A stretch of 64,000 nt of DNA from Cordylochernes scorpioides (taxonomy: Eukaryota > Arthropoda > Arachnida > Pseudoscorpiones > Chernetidae). Of the stretch, positions 31,421-41,359 are shown piece by piece; within the stretch, counting starts at the first letter, position 1, and every line of letters begins with the position of its first letter. The stretch covers positions 10,742,209 to 10,806,208 of the forward strand of contig CP092880.1 of NCBI GenBank assembly GCA_030710605.1, written 5' to 3'. The position numbers were made by a program, and so were the translations under genes. Under the pieces are notes generated by a model, which did no database searches, was not told where the DNA came from, and worked only from the letters and a program-made list of their open reading frames with translations.

Positions 31421-31606
31421 GATTCCGTTTTTAAAGCGGTCAAAGACTCCAGTGAGAAGGCTGAAGTAGCAGCCTGGAAGAATGCATGTGCTGAAGCTCT
31501 GTTCTCCCCCCTAGGGTGCCAAGGCGATAAGAATTCAATTATCCGACCCATAAAAACGATACGATCTCAGGAACCTGATGGGAAAGAATATTGTGTGAGC
31601 TCTTAA
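31421..31606 (+). other. Unassigned 61-codon open frame
   Basis: Between an upstream TGA and the TAA at 31604, the plus strand reads DSVFKAVKDSSEKAEVAAW, KNACAEALFSPLGC, QGDKNSIIRPIKTIRSQEPD, GKEYCVSS. Codon use and composition look more coding-like than the surrounding AT-rich DNA, and no repeat in this window matches it. There is no ATG at its start, so it would be an exon or a relic of an element I do not recognise. Confidence 0.3.
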
Positions 31607-31676
31607 GAAGGCAAATAACCATTACGTAACTATTGCACCGTGTTAGAATGGCAATTATAGCTAACTTTAACATATA

Positions 31677-31852
31677 TGGTTAAACCTGTCTATAGCGCCT
31701 CCTCTAAATAGCGTCTCCCTCTCTATAGCGCCCGATTTTAAATATGTAGTACGATGCGATTTACATTAAAAGTGACCTATCTATAGCACCTCTCTCTATA
31801 GCATCCTATTTTGGTGAGTCCCGAGAGGGGGCGCTATAGACAGGTTCGACTG
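31677..31852 (+). mobile_element. MITE with ctgtctatagcgcc ends, copy 1
   Basis: Inverted ends ggttaaacctgtctatagcg and cgctatagacaggttcgac, flanked by TA on both sides. About 176 bp, non-coding. The TA target suits a Tc1/mariner/pogo-mobilised element. Better-kept copies are at 33351 and 53292. Confidence 0.85.
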
Positions 31853-32101
31853 TACATACAATTTTAGGGTTACCTTTATAATTAGCTATAGTTGATTTCT
31901 TCAGCATTCTGTTCTGGAGTACAGAATGGCCTTTGGAATATTCTGTTTGAACGATTATCTATCCATTTATATCGTAATTCAGACAAAAAATAGTCAATTT
32001 CTGTAACCCTCTAGAACTAGCTTTTTTAGTCGTTGATGCACTGCACTACACTGATAAGCGCCAACAATCTGAAAATATTATATATATTATTTTCTTTAAA
32101 A

Positions 32102-32201
32102 NNNNNNNNNNNNNNNNNNNNNNNNNNNNNNNNNNNNNNNNNNNNNNNNNNNNNNNNNNNNNNNNNNNNNNNNNNNNNNNNNNNNNNNNNNNNNNNNNNN
32201 N
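32102..32201. other. Assembly gap (100 N)
   Basis: Exactly 100 unknown bases, a conventional scaffold gap. The sequence resumes inside an R373 copy, so the join may sit in repeats. Confidence 0.99.
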
Positions 32202-32204
32202 AAC

Positions 32205-32515
32205 TGGCCTTGTCCTTATTGTTTGCCGAAAAGCATTGCTCGATGCAAATATTTATATGTAAATCTGCTGTCCTAAAAGCTTATGTCCATTGTTTGCTTA
32301 AATACCATTTCTAAGATTCCACCTTCGGTGTAGCATATAAAAGCAGAATGATCCAATACAGTATTAGAGCTCTAAAGAAGCAGTATGGTAGATTAAAAAT
32401 TGGTTAAACCGCTGGTAGGGTTCACTACCGATGATCCAAACCCTCCCAATATTTTATCATCGCAGTAAGGACAATAGAAGTTGATTTATTTGTGAAAAGA
32501 AAAATTCGCGTTTTA
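32205..32515 (-). repeat. R373 copy (minus), next to the gap
   Basis: aagcattgctcgatgcaaat, gtcctaaaagcttatgtcc, gatccaatacagtattagag, then attggttaaaccgctgg and ttcactaccgatgatccaa. The core boxes are mutated (ccgatgat for ctgatgag, ggttaaacc for ggcgaaacc). Confidence 0.85.
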
Positions 32516-32784
32516 ATGTTTGTATTTAATGTATATTATTGTTAGCTATGGCATTTACTATATAATGATTCTTACTATTGTTAGATAAAATGAATTTCAT
32601 TGTGATTGGCTTTGATTATTATTGTTAGATAAAGTTGATATTATTTATTGTTTTATCGGAATGTATTGTATCTTGACAAGAATGCTAACGGCATGTGCCT
32701 TTATTGGCATTGTTAGATTGTTAAAGAGGTTAACAACAATTATCATCGAATATCATTGATAGGTTACTTTATAAGTTACAAGGG

Positions 32785-33239
32785 ATTCCATCACATGTGG
32801 GAGTCCCTGGAAATGAGGAGGCCAACAAATTGGCAAAGGATGGATCAGCTGGAAATCCTGATGCGGTGAACTCCGAGACCTACCTTTCAGCAAGGGACCA
32901 TATTAACAAACTGAAACTACAACTGACAAGGAACCTCAGAGATTGTTTCCATCACACACACACATTCTTGGTACCAAATAGAAAACCCCCAAAAAACAGA
33001 CCTTCCAACTAAACAGAAGGAAGTCGACACAGTTGGCCAGATGGAAATCTGGTTACCTGCGCCCCCTAGTCTATAAAGAGGGAGCCAAAAGCTTCTCCAT
33101 GTGCACTAGGTGCAAAACCGAAGAGGTCACTCCCCAAGATATACTAAATTGTATTGGAAAGGACAAAGGATCCCTGTACAGAAAACCAAGAAGAGTTTTT
33201 GAACTTCTTTATGAGCACGACCTCCAAGATCTTGTCTAA
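32785..33239 (+). pseudogene. LINE RNase H C-terminal fragment
   Basis: IPSHVGVPGNEEANKLAKDG is the last RNase H motif of RNase H-bearing LINEs (His in PSHVGVPGN). It continues with ARDHINKLKLQLTRNLRD and, after a frame change near 33005, LARWKSGYLRPLVYKEG and a Cys cluster (CTRCKTEEVTPQDILNC) of the C-terminal zinc-finger type. A 5'-truncated, frameshifted copy. Confidence 0.8.
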
Positions 33240-33350
33240 TTTAGACTAAAAAAAGGATAAGGAAAAAAATATGTTAGCAACAATTGGTATCGAATTTTAT
33301 TTGTTAGCTTGTTATATTAACAATATGTTTGTTATATTAATGACAATATA

Positions 33351-33527
33351 CAGTTAAACCTGTCTATAGCGCCCCCTCTAAATAGCGCCTTTTTCTCTAT
33401 AGAGCCCGATTTTAAATACGCAGTACATTGCGATTTACATTAAAGGTGACCTGTCTATAGCACCCCCTTTCTATAGCATCCTAATTTGGTGAGTTCCAAG
33501 AGGGGGCACTATAGACAGGTTTAACTG
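33351..33527 (+). mobile_element. MITE with ctgtctatagcgcc ends, copy 2
   Basis: cagttaaacctgtctatagc ... ctatagacaggtttaactg, flanked by TA. 177 bp. An almost perfect pair of ends; the interior gggcccgattttaaatac-type segment is common to all copies. Confidence 0.9.
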
Positions 33528-33778
33528 TATTTGTATTGAATATCATTGATAAATATGGCATTATTTATTAACAACAATTAAAATTTACAACAATCGACAT
33601 TTAATTTCCATGTTATTTGTTAGGTATGCTTAAAATTGATATTGAATATCATTGTTAGATTGTTATGGATCTTATCAATGAATATCATTGTTCGATTTAT
33701 GCTGATACTAATAACATTTGACATTGAATATCTTTTTTATATTACTATGAATTTTAGCAACAATTGCATTTAATATCT

Positions 33779-34086
33779 GGGGGTCGGTGGAAAGTTGGTC
33801 TAAACCGTTGGTTTTTGACCGCTACGACTCGGGTTCGATTCCCGCATTGGGCACTTTTTTCTGATAAATAAAATATTCCAATGGCCTCCGATTCTTGCAA
33901 AAGTCCAACCTCACCAGCGAGTGCAAGTAACCAAACGGGGCTCTGGCACATTTGTAAGTGAAAAGTCGAACTGCTTTTCACACGTGTACACATGTGGTGC
34001 ACTTACAGTAAAAGCAGTCGTCTACTTCTACCCACCATGATTATCATGGCCTATACCACGTTTACTAGGGATAAGCAAAAAAAAAA
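33779..34086 (+). repeat. tRNA-derived SINE with perfect target duplication
   Basis: Head gggggtcggtggaaagttgg, B box ctcgggttcgattcccgc, body and gggataagc plus poly(A). The 12-bp sequence catttaatatct lies at 33767-33778 and again at 34087-34098. This proves insertion by target-primed reverse transcription and defines both ends of the SINE family. Confidence 0.95.
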
Positions 34087-34589
34087 CATTTAATATCTTC
34101 CTTAAATTGCTATGGATAGACATCCAAAATTGGCATCGAATGTCATTGTTAAGCTGGTCTTGATGTTAACAACATTGCCATAAAATAATTGCGATGATAA
34201 AATCTTTATTTATTTATTTATTACCAGTTGCAAACAAGACACGCTATATCCGATCTGGATAATTGCGCGTGAAACTATTTACAATAATTCATATAGTAGT
34301 AAAGTAGGTAACAGAATTATCAAAAAGAAATTAAACAATTAAGAAAAAGAGCATTAAATAAACATATAGATTAAACAAATAAGCAACAACATAAGCAGAT
34401 AGAAAAAATCGTAAGGTAGTTATTTACAATATGTTAAGCAATGATGGAAGTTGATTTAATATAAAATATTTGTAATGTAAGTTAGGTGATTTACTTATTA
34501 TAAGTATAGAAATACAAATATGAACAGAACGACTAAATTAATATTTGAAAGGTACCAAATTGATTCAAGATTGGTGTTCAAAAAATGCA

Positions 34590-34770
34590 ATATAACAGCG
34601 GTATGGTAGATTAAACTGGCGAAACCGCTGGGAGGATTCACCACTGATGAGCCAGGCCCTTCCATTAATTTTTCCATTGCAATAAGGACAATAGAAATTG
34701 TTTAATTTATAAAAGAATCATACGCGTCTATAATAGTTTCGTATTTTGATAACAGATGGCGCGCTATGCA
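34590..34770 (-). repeat. R373-related copy (minus), single arm
   Basis: aaactggcgaaaccgctggg, ttcaccactgatgagccagg, ccattgcaataaggacaat and gatggcgcgctatgca match one arm and the loop of the foldback at 14234-14464. It has CTGG/CCAG where other R373 copies have TTGG/CCAA. Confidence 0.8.
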
Positions 34771-34879
34771 TCATAATATGATTGTTCAAATGAAATAATA
34801 CCAAATGAATGATGAAAGTAACATATTATTCATAACATTTATAGAATAATATAATATATACTATAGAATATAGTCAAAC

Positions 34880-35292
34880 TGCTGTGACATAGACATGTGG
34901 TACACTTACAGTAAAAATCATTCGCCTACAGCAATATCGTCAATTTGTTCAACGATGGACAGGTATCGAACAGAGCGGATATCATATCCATTTAGAATTG
35001 CCTCAGCTAGAAGCTTAAATTTTAATATACGATGTCTCACTTCGGTTAAATGGTTACTATACAAGTTTTATTTTTGCTTATCCCTAGTACACGTGGTACA
35101 GGCCATGATAATCATGGTGGATAAAGGTAGGCGACTGCTTTTACTTTTAGCTCACCACATGTCTATTGCATGTGAAAGCAGTTCGACGAAATATGTGTAG
35201 ACATATGGTGCACTTACAGTAAAAATAGTCGCCTGCTTCTACCCACCATGATTATCATGGACTGTATCACGTGTACTAGGTATAAGCAAAAG
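34880..35292. repeat. SINE 3' fragments in inverted array
   Basis: Three pieces of the SINE body: 34885-34930 (plus), 35068-35195 (minus, from gcttatccctagtacacg) and 35195-35292 (plus, ending ggtataagcaaaag). None has the tRNA head. Confidence 0.75.
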
Positions 35293-35318
35293 AAAAATAG
35301 AATAATATTAGTACATAT

Positions 35319-35696
35319 TGTTGCATCAATTTTAATGCGCCCTACATTTATTCAAAATATTCTATGATATTTAATATTTATTTAAAACAGATTATTTAGA
35401 TTATCATCATCCCTTTTTATAGTTTCATTCCGTTTGTAATATTTTATTGTATATATATCTTGATTGCTTATTGGAGCGAGAGAGGACCTGGAGCAAGACT
35501 GCGGATCGCGACCTACGAGGAAGACAAGAATAAATAAACACAATAACTTTAAAATGTAATTTATTTTTATTTAATTTTCTTTTTTTACTTTTCTTTATTT
35601 GCTTTGAGTATGGAAACCTGATCGGGAAACGTGTATATTACCAAGAAGGAAGAAACCAAGGTCGAAGACCCTGCAAAGCTGCAACGTGGTGCAACA
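35319..35696 (+). mobile_element. Solo LTR, related to gypsy element 2
   Basis: Starts TGTTGCATCAATTTTAATG and ends GTGGTGCAACA; flanks ATAT (35315-35318) and ATAT (35697-35700) are a 4-bp target duplication of the same kind as gypsy element 2. Internal ttctatgatatttaatattt, aaacagattatttag and gattatcatcat match that LTR. 378 bp, no internal region: a solo LTR left by recombination between LTRs. Confidence 0.88.
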
Positions 35697-35700
35697 ATAT

Positions 35701-36860
35701 AGACCAAGTTATTTAATTTATAGTGATAATATTCCCTCATAACACTTAATATATATGGAGTTCTTTAAGTTGGGTAATTCTAATTTCCACAAAGGAATAT
35801 AAAAAGGTTTCTGTAAGGGAACATTGTAACAGCTGAAGTGGAAGGAGTTGCTGGAGTGGTTAAAACACCACATAGCCACTTCTCATTTGGCTAAAAGGTT
35901 TCAATTACTCCACTCCTTGTTTGGGGAGAGACAAATTAAAATAACGACCTCAAAAACCAGAGATGAATGGGCCATTTTGTTTCACGGTCTCATACTGGCT
36001 CTCATTAAACTGAATGGTTTGTAGCGAGTTAATGTATTGTTACAGTTTCTCACGCCCTATATAAATACAATTGATCATTTTATCTTTTAATTTTAGTTAT
36101 TTATTCATCTTTGTTTTAATAAAGGATAACCTCACAAGACAACACATATAAAACAGAGTAAAGGCTAAAAATGGAATTATTTTGTGACGAAGAAATAATA
36201 TTTAGCTATATTATTTATTTAATCAATTAAAATACATAGCATAACTCTGTGTTTATGAAATCATCATATATGTTTGATAGCTTTGTTGTTAAATAAACTC
36301 ATAGCTAAAGATAATTTTTTAGTGTCAATTGTGTAGTCGCATAGTCGTACTCTGATGTCATTAATTAATTATTATTTCCTTAATAATTTATTTGTTTAAG
36401 TCATCTATCACCACTTTACGATATATTATTTGAAATTTAAATAATAATATAAGTAACGTTTCTACTCTACCACGGCACAGTTAGCAAACATATGGTTTTA
36501 AGAAATACAAAGGTAGTATATGTATTTTCTCTTTTGACTTTCTGATTTTAAGGATGAAGTTTTCAAATGCCGGATTCGTATTTTAGATGTAGAATTTATG
36601 TAGTTTATCATTAATTGATTGTTTTCATTTTTGAAGTTCTCTACGTGTATTTTGGATATAAATCAATTTCAGATCATATTATATAGTGACTTCAACAGAG
36701 GGTTGGAATAGAGCCACAAGAACAAGCCTATATATTCATCGCCTTGAAACTACCTGTTGAACGATAGGAATTTGCGAAAGTCTGTGATGTTTGAGAGAAA
36801 TAAAATAAAACAAACTATTCCACTGGATATTCTTGTTTAAAGGTTAAATAGCATTTGAGA
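35701..36860. other. No gene seen
   Basis: AT-rich. attgtaacagctgaag (about 35823) and gtattgttacagtttc (about 36033) form a weak inverted pair around about 200 bp of more balanced composition. Nothing else recognised. Confidence 0.4.
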
Positions 36861-36881
36861 TTAAATCTATATATATATATA

Positions 36882-37285
36882 CAGGGTGATCCAAAAGTCC
36901 CGCACTATTTTAAAAATTAATAACTCCGCGAATATTTGCGTTAGAGCAATGCGGTAAACACCATTGTGTTCAGGATGCAATGGGATTTTTATGGCAAATA
37001 ATGAAAAATTCGAAATTGATTTTAGTTGCAATTTTATTCGCCAGATGGCGCTCTACCAGAATCAGAGATTCAGCGGCCAAATTGTTTGATAAATTGAAAA
37101 ATATAACTGATCGGCATGTATTTTTCCTTTTTGAATACCAGGAAAGAACCCTAATAATATCAAATAACAAATTAATAAAACACCACTTCGCCAAAAGTAT
37201 GAAGAATTGGTTAACGATTTTCAAATACAATCAGAGATATGTAAAATAGGTAAATGCAAATTAAAACATGTAGCAAAAAGAAAAT
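36882..37285 (+). repeat. Left long inverted repeat of the mariner-like element
   Basis: Mirrors 47888-48289 with few differences. An 89-codon frame (36980-37249) starting MGFLWQIMKNSKLIL is open in both copies, but it is probably a by-product of near identity. The similarity stops about 37285. Confidence 0.85.
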
Positions 37286-37426
37286 TGATATTTTAGATAC
37301 GGTTTGTTTCCGAAGATAATAAATTTCTAATATTTTTAATTCAACTCTCACTCAGTATCGATTATATTTATTTTAATTCATTTGAAAAATATGTATCTAT
37401 CTCTGATAATTTATTTTACTCTGGAA

Positions 37427-38238
37427 TGCCGTTGTTGTTGTCGTGTCCAATAAAGAGCCAGAGATATCCATGTATCTCCATCACAGCAGGCAGCAATGTC
37501 CACTATCTTAGGTGTGTAAAGCTGCTGCTCAGGGTCTATGTCTAATTTTTTCAAGGCTGCGGCCATTGCTGGCTATAAGAATATGTGGGTAGGTGTAAGT
37601 TCCACAGTAGGACAATTGTTGCATGCCCTATAGGTTCTTGTGCCATCTGGATGTATTGTCATTCCTTTATAGTGTTTTGTTCTAAGTCTTGTTATAGATT
37701 TTGTCATTTTTCTCTCAGAGTTTATATAGCATTTTGATCTTTTCTTATTTTTTCGTTTAATTATCTTGTATTTTGACAAAGAATCAGCGTCAAATAATGA
37801 CATTTGTTCTTTCCTTTGGCTCAACTTTCTGGCTTCCTTTGCCAATTCGAATGCCATTTCATTACCCCTGATCCCAGCATGGGCAGGGATTCATTGTAGA
37901 ATGCAGTTATTCTCCAATGGTTCCAGTTGGGTAAGTAACGAGTGTATTTTCTGTGTGATTTTAGTATTGCCCTTCTGAATTTCTTCTAGAGCGGATATGG
38001 AGTCGCCGTATATTAAAATTCCTTCTGCTTGATGCAGGGATGGTTGGTTAAGGCATACATCAAGGGATTTCCAGATAGCTGTCAGTTCACAAGTGAAGTT
38101 TGACGAAATCTGTCCTGCTCCTTCTTTGATTTTGATGTTTGTTCCATCTTGCAGTATTATGTTAATTCCGGCCCCTCCATTACTCAGGGTAAGGTCTGAA
38201 GATCCATCTGTATATGCTGTTGAAGGGCGTGGCCTAGC
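37427..38238 (-). pseudogene. LINE A, 5'-truncated RNase H and tail
   Basis: RNase H motifs: YTDGSSDLTLSNGGAGINI (Asp), CELTAIWKSL (Glu), IYGDSISAL (Asp), then IPAHAGIRGNEMAFELAKEA (His). One TGA replaces the expected Trp before IPAHAG (about 37889). The C-terminal CNNCPTVELTPTHIFL is a zinc-finger remnant. The 3' end has gacacgacaacaacaacgg, matching the LINE tail at 14630-14775. The 5' truncation abuts LINE B. Confidence 0.82.
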
Positions 38239-38577
38239 AATTTTAATCAAGAATTTGTACTATGAGGACATAGCCGTTAATATTACAAACACATTAGACC
38301 TCGAAGCCCAAGGTATCAAAGTCTACCTCAATCAAAACAAAGCCATCCACATATACAATATGTATCACCCTCCAAACAATACATTTATTGACGATGGAAC
38401 AATGGCTCAATTTCTTACAGACAACACTATTATTGTAGGTGACCTTAATGCCAAACATCAACTATGGGGATGTTCTACGCCAAACCCAAGAGGCAAAATA
38501 CTATCAAACATATTTGACGACAATGCCTTCATGTGCTTAAATGATGGGAATCCTACCCATCATTCCTACAAGCTATA
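38218..38577 (+). pseudogene. LINE B endonuclease fragment
   Basis: GRGLAILIKNLYYEDIAV, IHIYNMYHPPNNT and TIIVGDLNAKHQLWGCSTPN are AP-endonuclease motifs of LINE ORF2 (GDLNAKH is the catalytic Asp/Asn block). It starts inside the domain, so the 5' part is lost at the junction with LINE A, which runs in the opposite direction. Confidence 0.8.
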
Positions 38578-38969
38578 ATACTGCACAAGCCCTTGATATA
38601 AGTTTTTACTATCCTGACATTTTCCACAAATGCAAATAGAAAATATTAAAAAGTTTTGGAAGTGATCATTTCCCTAATTTGATAGAAATTAGCACCAAGA
38701 CCAAAACTAGCTCAATTAAGAAAAATTCTGGAACTTCAAAAAGGCTAATATGATATCTTTCGAAAACACCATTATTAAAGCAGCCAAAGATTAAATGCCA
38801 AGAGGAAATATTAAGAAATGGATTCCAAATTATACACACCAGGCAAAAAATATTCGAAGACTTATAACTAAAAGAAATGAACTACAAAAAAGTGCACCCA
38901 AAACCAAAAATATTGTAGAACTGAACTGAACATTGTGATTGCAAAAATAAAAAAATATTATGCGTAAAT

Positions 38970-40760
38970 GTGAAAAGGGAAAAATGGAAACAAAATTGTG
39001 AAAACCTGAACCCAAGAAACCCAAATACAAAACTTTGGAATTGGGCAAAACAAATTGACAGAGTCCAGCCACAAACTGAAAACACAAATATGATTAAGAA
39101 TACAGATGGTACACCAGCAACTAATGACAAAATTGCTGCCAATCTTTTAGATAATTCATATCAAATAAGTAGTAAAATCAAGGTTGAAAAAAGGCCCGAA
39201 AGATTATTCATGACTGTAAAAAATGTCACCAGCACTCATAATATTTTCCATGAAAAAATCAATATGAAAGAGCTAGCTTATGCATTAGAAAACACTGACC
39301 TAAACAAGACTCCTGGGCCAGATGGAATCCATGGCCGAATGATATCAAACTTGGGCAAAATTGGCAAAGAAAGACTTCTTAATATTTTCAATAACTCCTG
39401 GAAAACTGGAAAATTGCCTCAAGACTGTAAAAATGCAACAATAATTCCCATTAAAAACTTGACAAATCTGCTGATGACCCAAAAAACTACCGACCTATCT
39501 CCCTAACAAATATTTGCTGCAAATTAATGGAAAAAATTATACTCAGACGACTCACCTACCACCCCGACACAATAAATCTCTTACCAGAAGTACAATATGG
39601 ATTTAGGAAAGGACATGGGACAATAGACCAACTCTTATTTTTCACACAAAAGGTAAAAGATGCACAAAACGAAAAACCAACTAACCACACCATAGCTGCT
39701 TTTTAGACCTTACACAAGCTTTTGATAAGGTATGGAAAAACAAGTTAATTACAAAATTATACAAACATTTCAAAATTGATGGAAAAGCTATCACTTGGAT
39801 AAATGATTCTCTTAAAAAAATATAAATCAGGATCAAATATAATGGCACTCTATCTAAAACCTTCAAATTGTACCAAGGATTACCACAAGGATCAGTCCTT
39901 AGCCCAACTCTCTTCACCCTATTTATTGCAGGCATAGAAAAATAAATTTCACATAAAACCAATATTGGACTTTTCGCTGATGACATTATTCTATGGAGCA
40001 GCAGCACTAACTGGAAAAAAGCTGAAAGAGATTTAACAAGACTCTTCTCCATCTAGAAAAATTTGCTAATAAACATAAATTAGAATTTAACCCCAAAAAA
40101 TCTGAACCTGTCTTTTTACTACCGATAAGAAACTATACAAAATAAGACCAAATATTATTCTGAAAGAACAACAATTGCAATATAATAAACATCCTAAATA
40201 TCTCGGCTACACCCTGGATCCAGAAATCAACTCCAGTAAACATATTGAAGGAGTTGTTAGAAAAGGAAGAGACCGACTAAAAATCTTGAAATATATTTCA
40301 GGAAGAGTGGGGAGCTGAAGCAACAACAATAAAATTAACTTACACATCTCTAATGAGACCTATCCTGGAATATGGATATCAAATCTATGGTACAGCATCT
40401 GAAACAAATCTAAAATCACTGGAAAGGATACAACTAAGTGCAGCTAGAATTATTACAGGTCTTCGAAAACCCTGCCCTAATGATATTGTACTTTACGAGG
40501 CAGACATTATGCCCTTAAAGAATAGAATAAGCTACAATCTGCCAAAATATATAAACAAAATCAAGAGTTATGAAAACAAACACAGAACTTTCAATTATAT
40601 ACTTAATTGGGAATCCAATCTAAGACTCAAAAAAGAAGGCCTTCTCCACCTTGCCAAAAGAAATGGATTTTTAAAATATAAAGTGGAAAAATATTATTTA
40701 GCTGAAAAAAATATCTCCATGCGAACCACTAACAAAATGTTATTTTTAATGCCACTTTAA
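38970..40760 (+). pseudogene. LINE B reverse transcriptase, several frame breaks
   Basis: 38970-39506 reads NTDLNKTPGPDGIHGRMISN and WKTGKLPQDCKNATIIPIK (RT fingers). Shifted frames then give FDKVWKNKLITKLYKHFKID, YQGLPQGSVLSPTLFTLF and, near 39965, GLFADDIILWSS with both catalytic Asp. 40353-40760 reads the thumb (MRPILEYGYQIYGTASETN, RIQLSAARIITGL, LYEADIMPL). At least three frameshifts and stops (for example TAG near 39703) make it dead. Confidence 0.85.
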
Positions 40761-40844
40761 ATGAAACCACCAACAGACAATACCAAAATCCAGAATACTT
40801 AAAACAATTATCATTAGAAATAAATAATAAAATTCCTAAAAATG

Positions 40845-41350
40845 CAATAACTATCTATACCGATGGTAGCAGAGATGAGTTGGGACACACTGGCAGTGGC
40901 TCTCTCATTAAAACCACAAATGGCATTGAGAAAATAAACAGAAGAAACCCAGAATTTTGCTCAGTCTTCAGATCAGAACTTATAGCCATCTATGAAGTCT
41001 TAAAATCCATCAGAAACATTAAACATCACGATATATGGATTCTTACTGATAGTAGAAGTGCAATACAACACTTGAGTCACACAGGGGAACTTAGAGACAA
41101 AGTAAGCAGGAACATAATTGGTTATCTCCAAAAACTCTCAATACCTCAAAAATTCACCTTCAATGGATACTCTTACATGTTAGCATTGAAGGCAATGAAG
41201 CTGCTGATGCGCTAGCGAAAAAAGGCACAAAAGAATCCTTGCTACAGAAAAATAAACTTACTTTTAAAGAAATAGAAACAGTAGCCAAAATAAACAAGAA
41301 CTGGAGGATCCCACCTAAGCACAGTTGGTATACCCTAGAAGCAGATGGCC
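40845..41350 (+). pseudogene. LINE B RNase H and C-terminus
   Basis: ITIYTDGSRDELGHTGSGS (Asp), FRSELIAIYEVLKSI (Glu), ILTDSRSAIQHL (Asp). The His motif region is frameshifted near 41170 (FNGYSYMLALKAMK for the usual ...HVGIEGNEAAD). The remnant RIPPKHSWYT follows, before the junction with LINE C at about 41360. Confidence 0.8.
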
Positions 41351-41359
41351 ACCCAGACC

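Larger units (their letters stand above)
32520..34200 (+). repeat. Decayed tandem repeat, host of later insertions
   Basis: Loose copies of gaatatcattgttag / ttgttagcaacaattg recur at 32560-32780, 33250-33340, 33540-33778 and 34087-34200. They are interrupted by a LINE fragment (32785), a MITE (33351) and a SINE (33779). The SINE target duplication lies in this repeat. Confidence 0.5.

Noticed and set aside
36980..37249. 89-codon frame as a conserved gene (94-codon partner at 47921-48205)
   Set aside because: Both lie in the inverted arms of one transposon; conservation reflects near identity of the arms. Kept only as a point to check.
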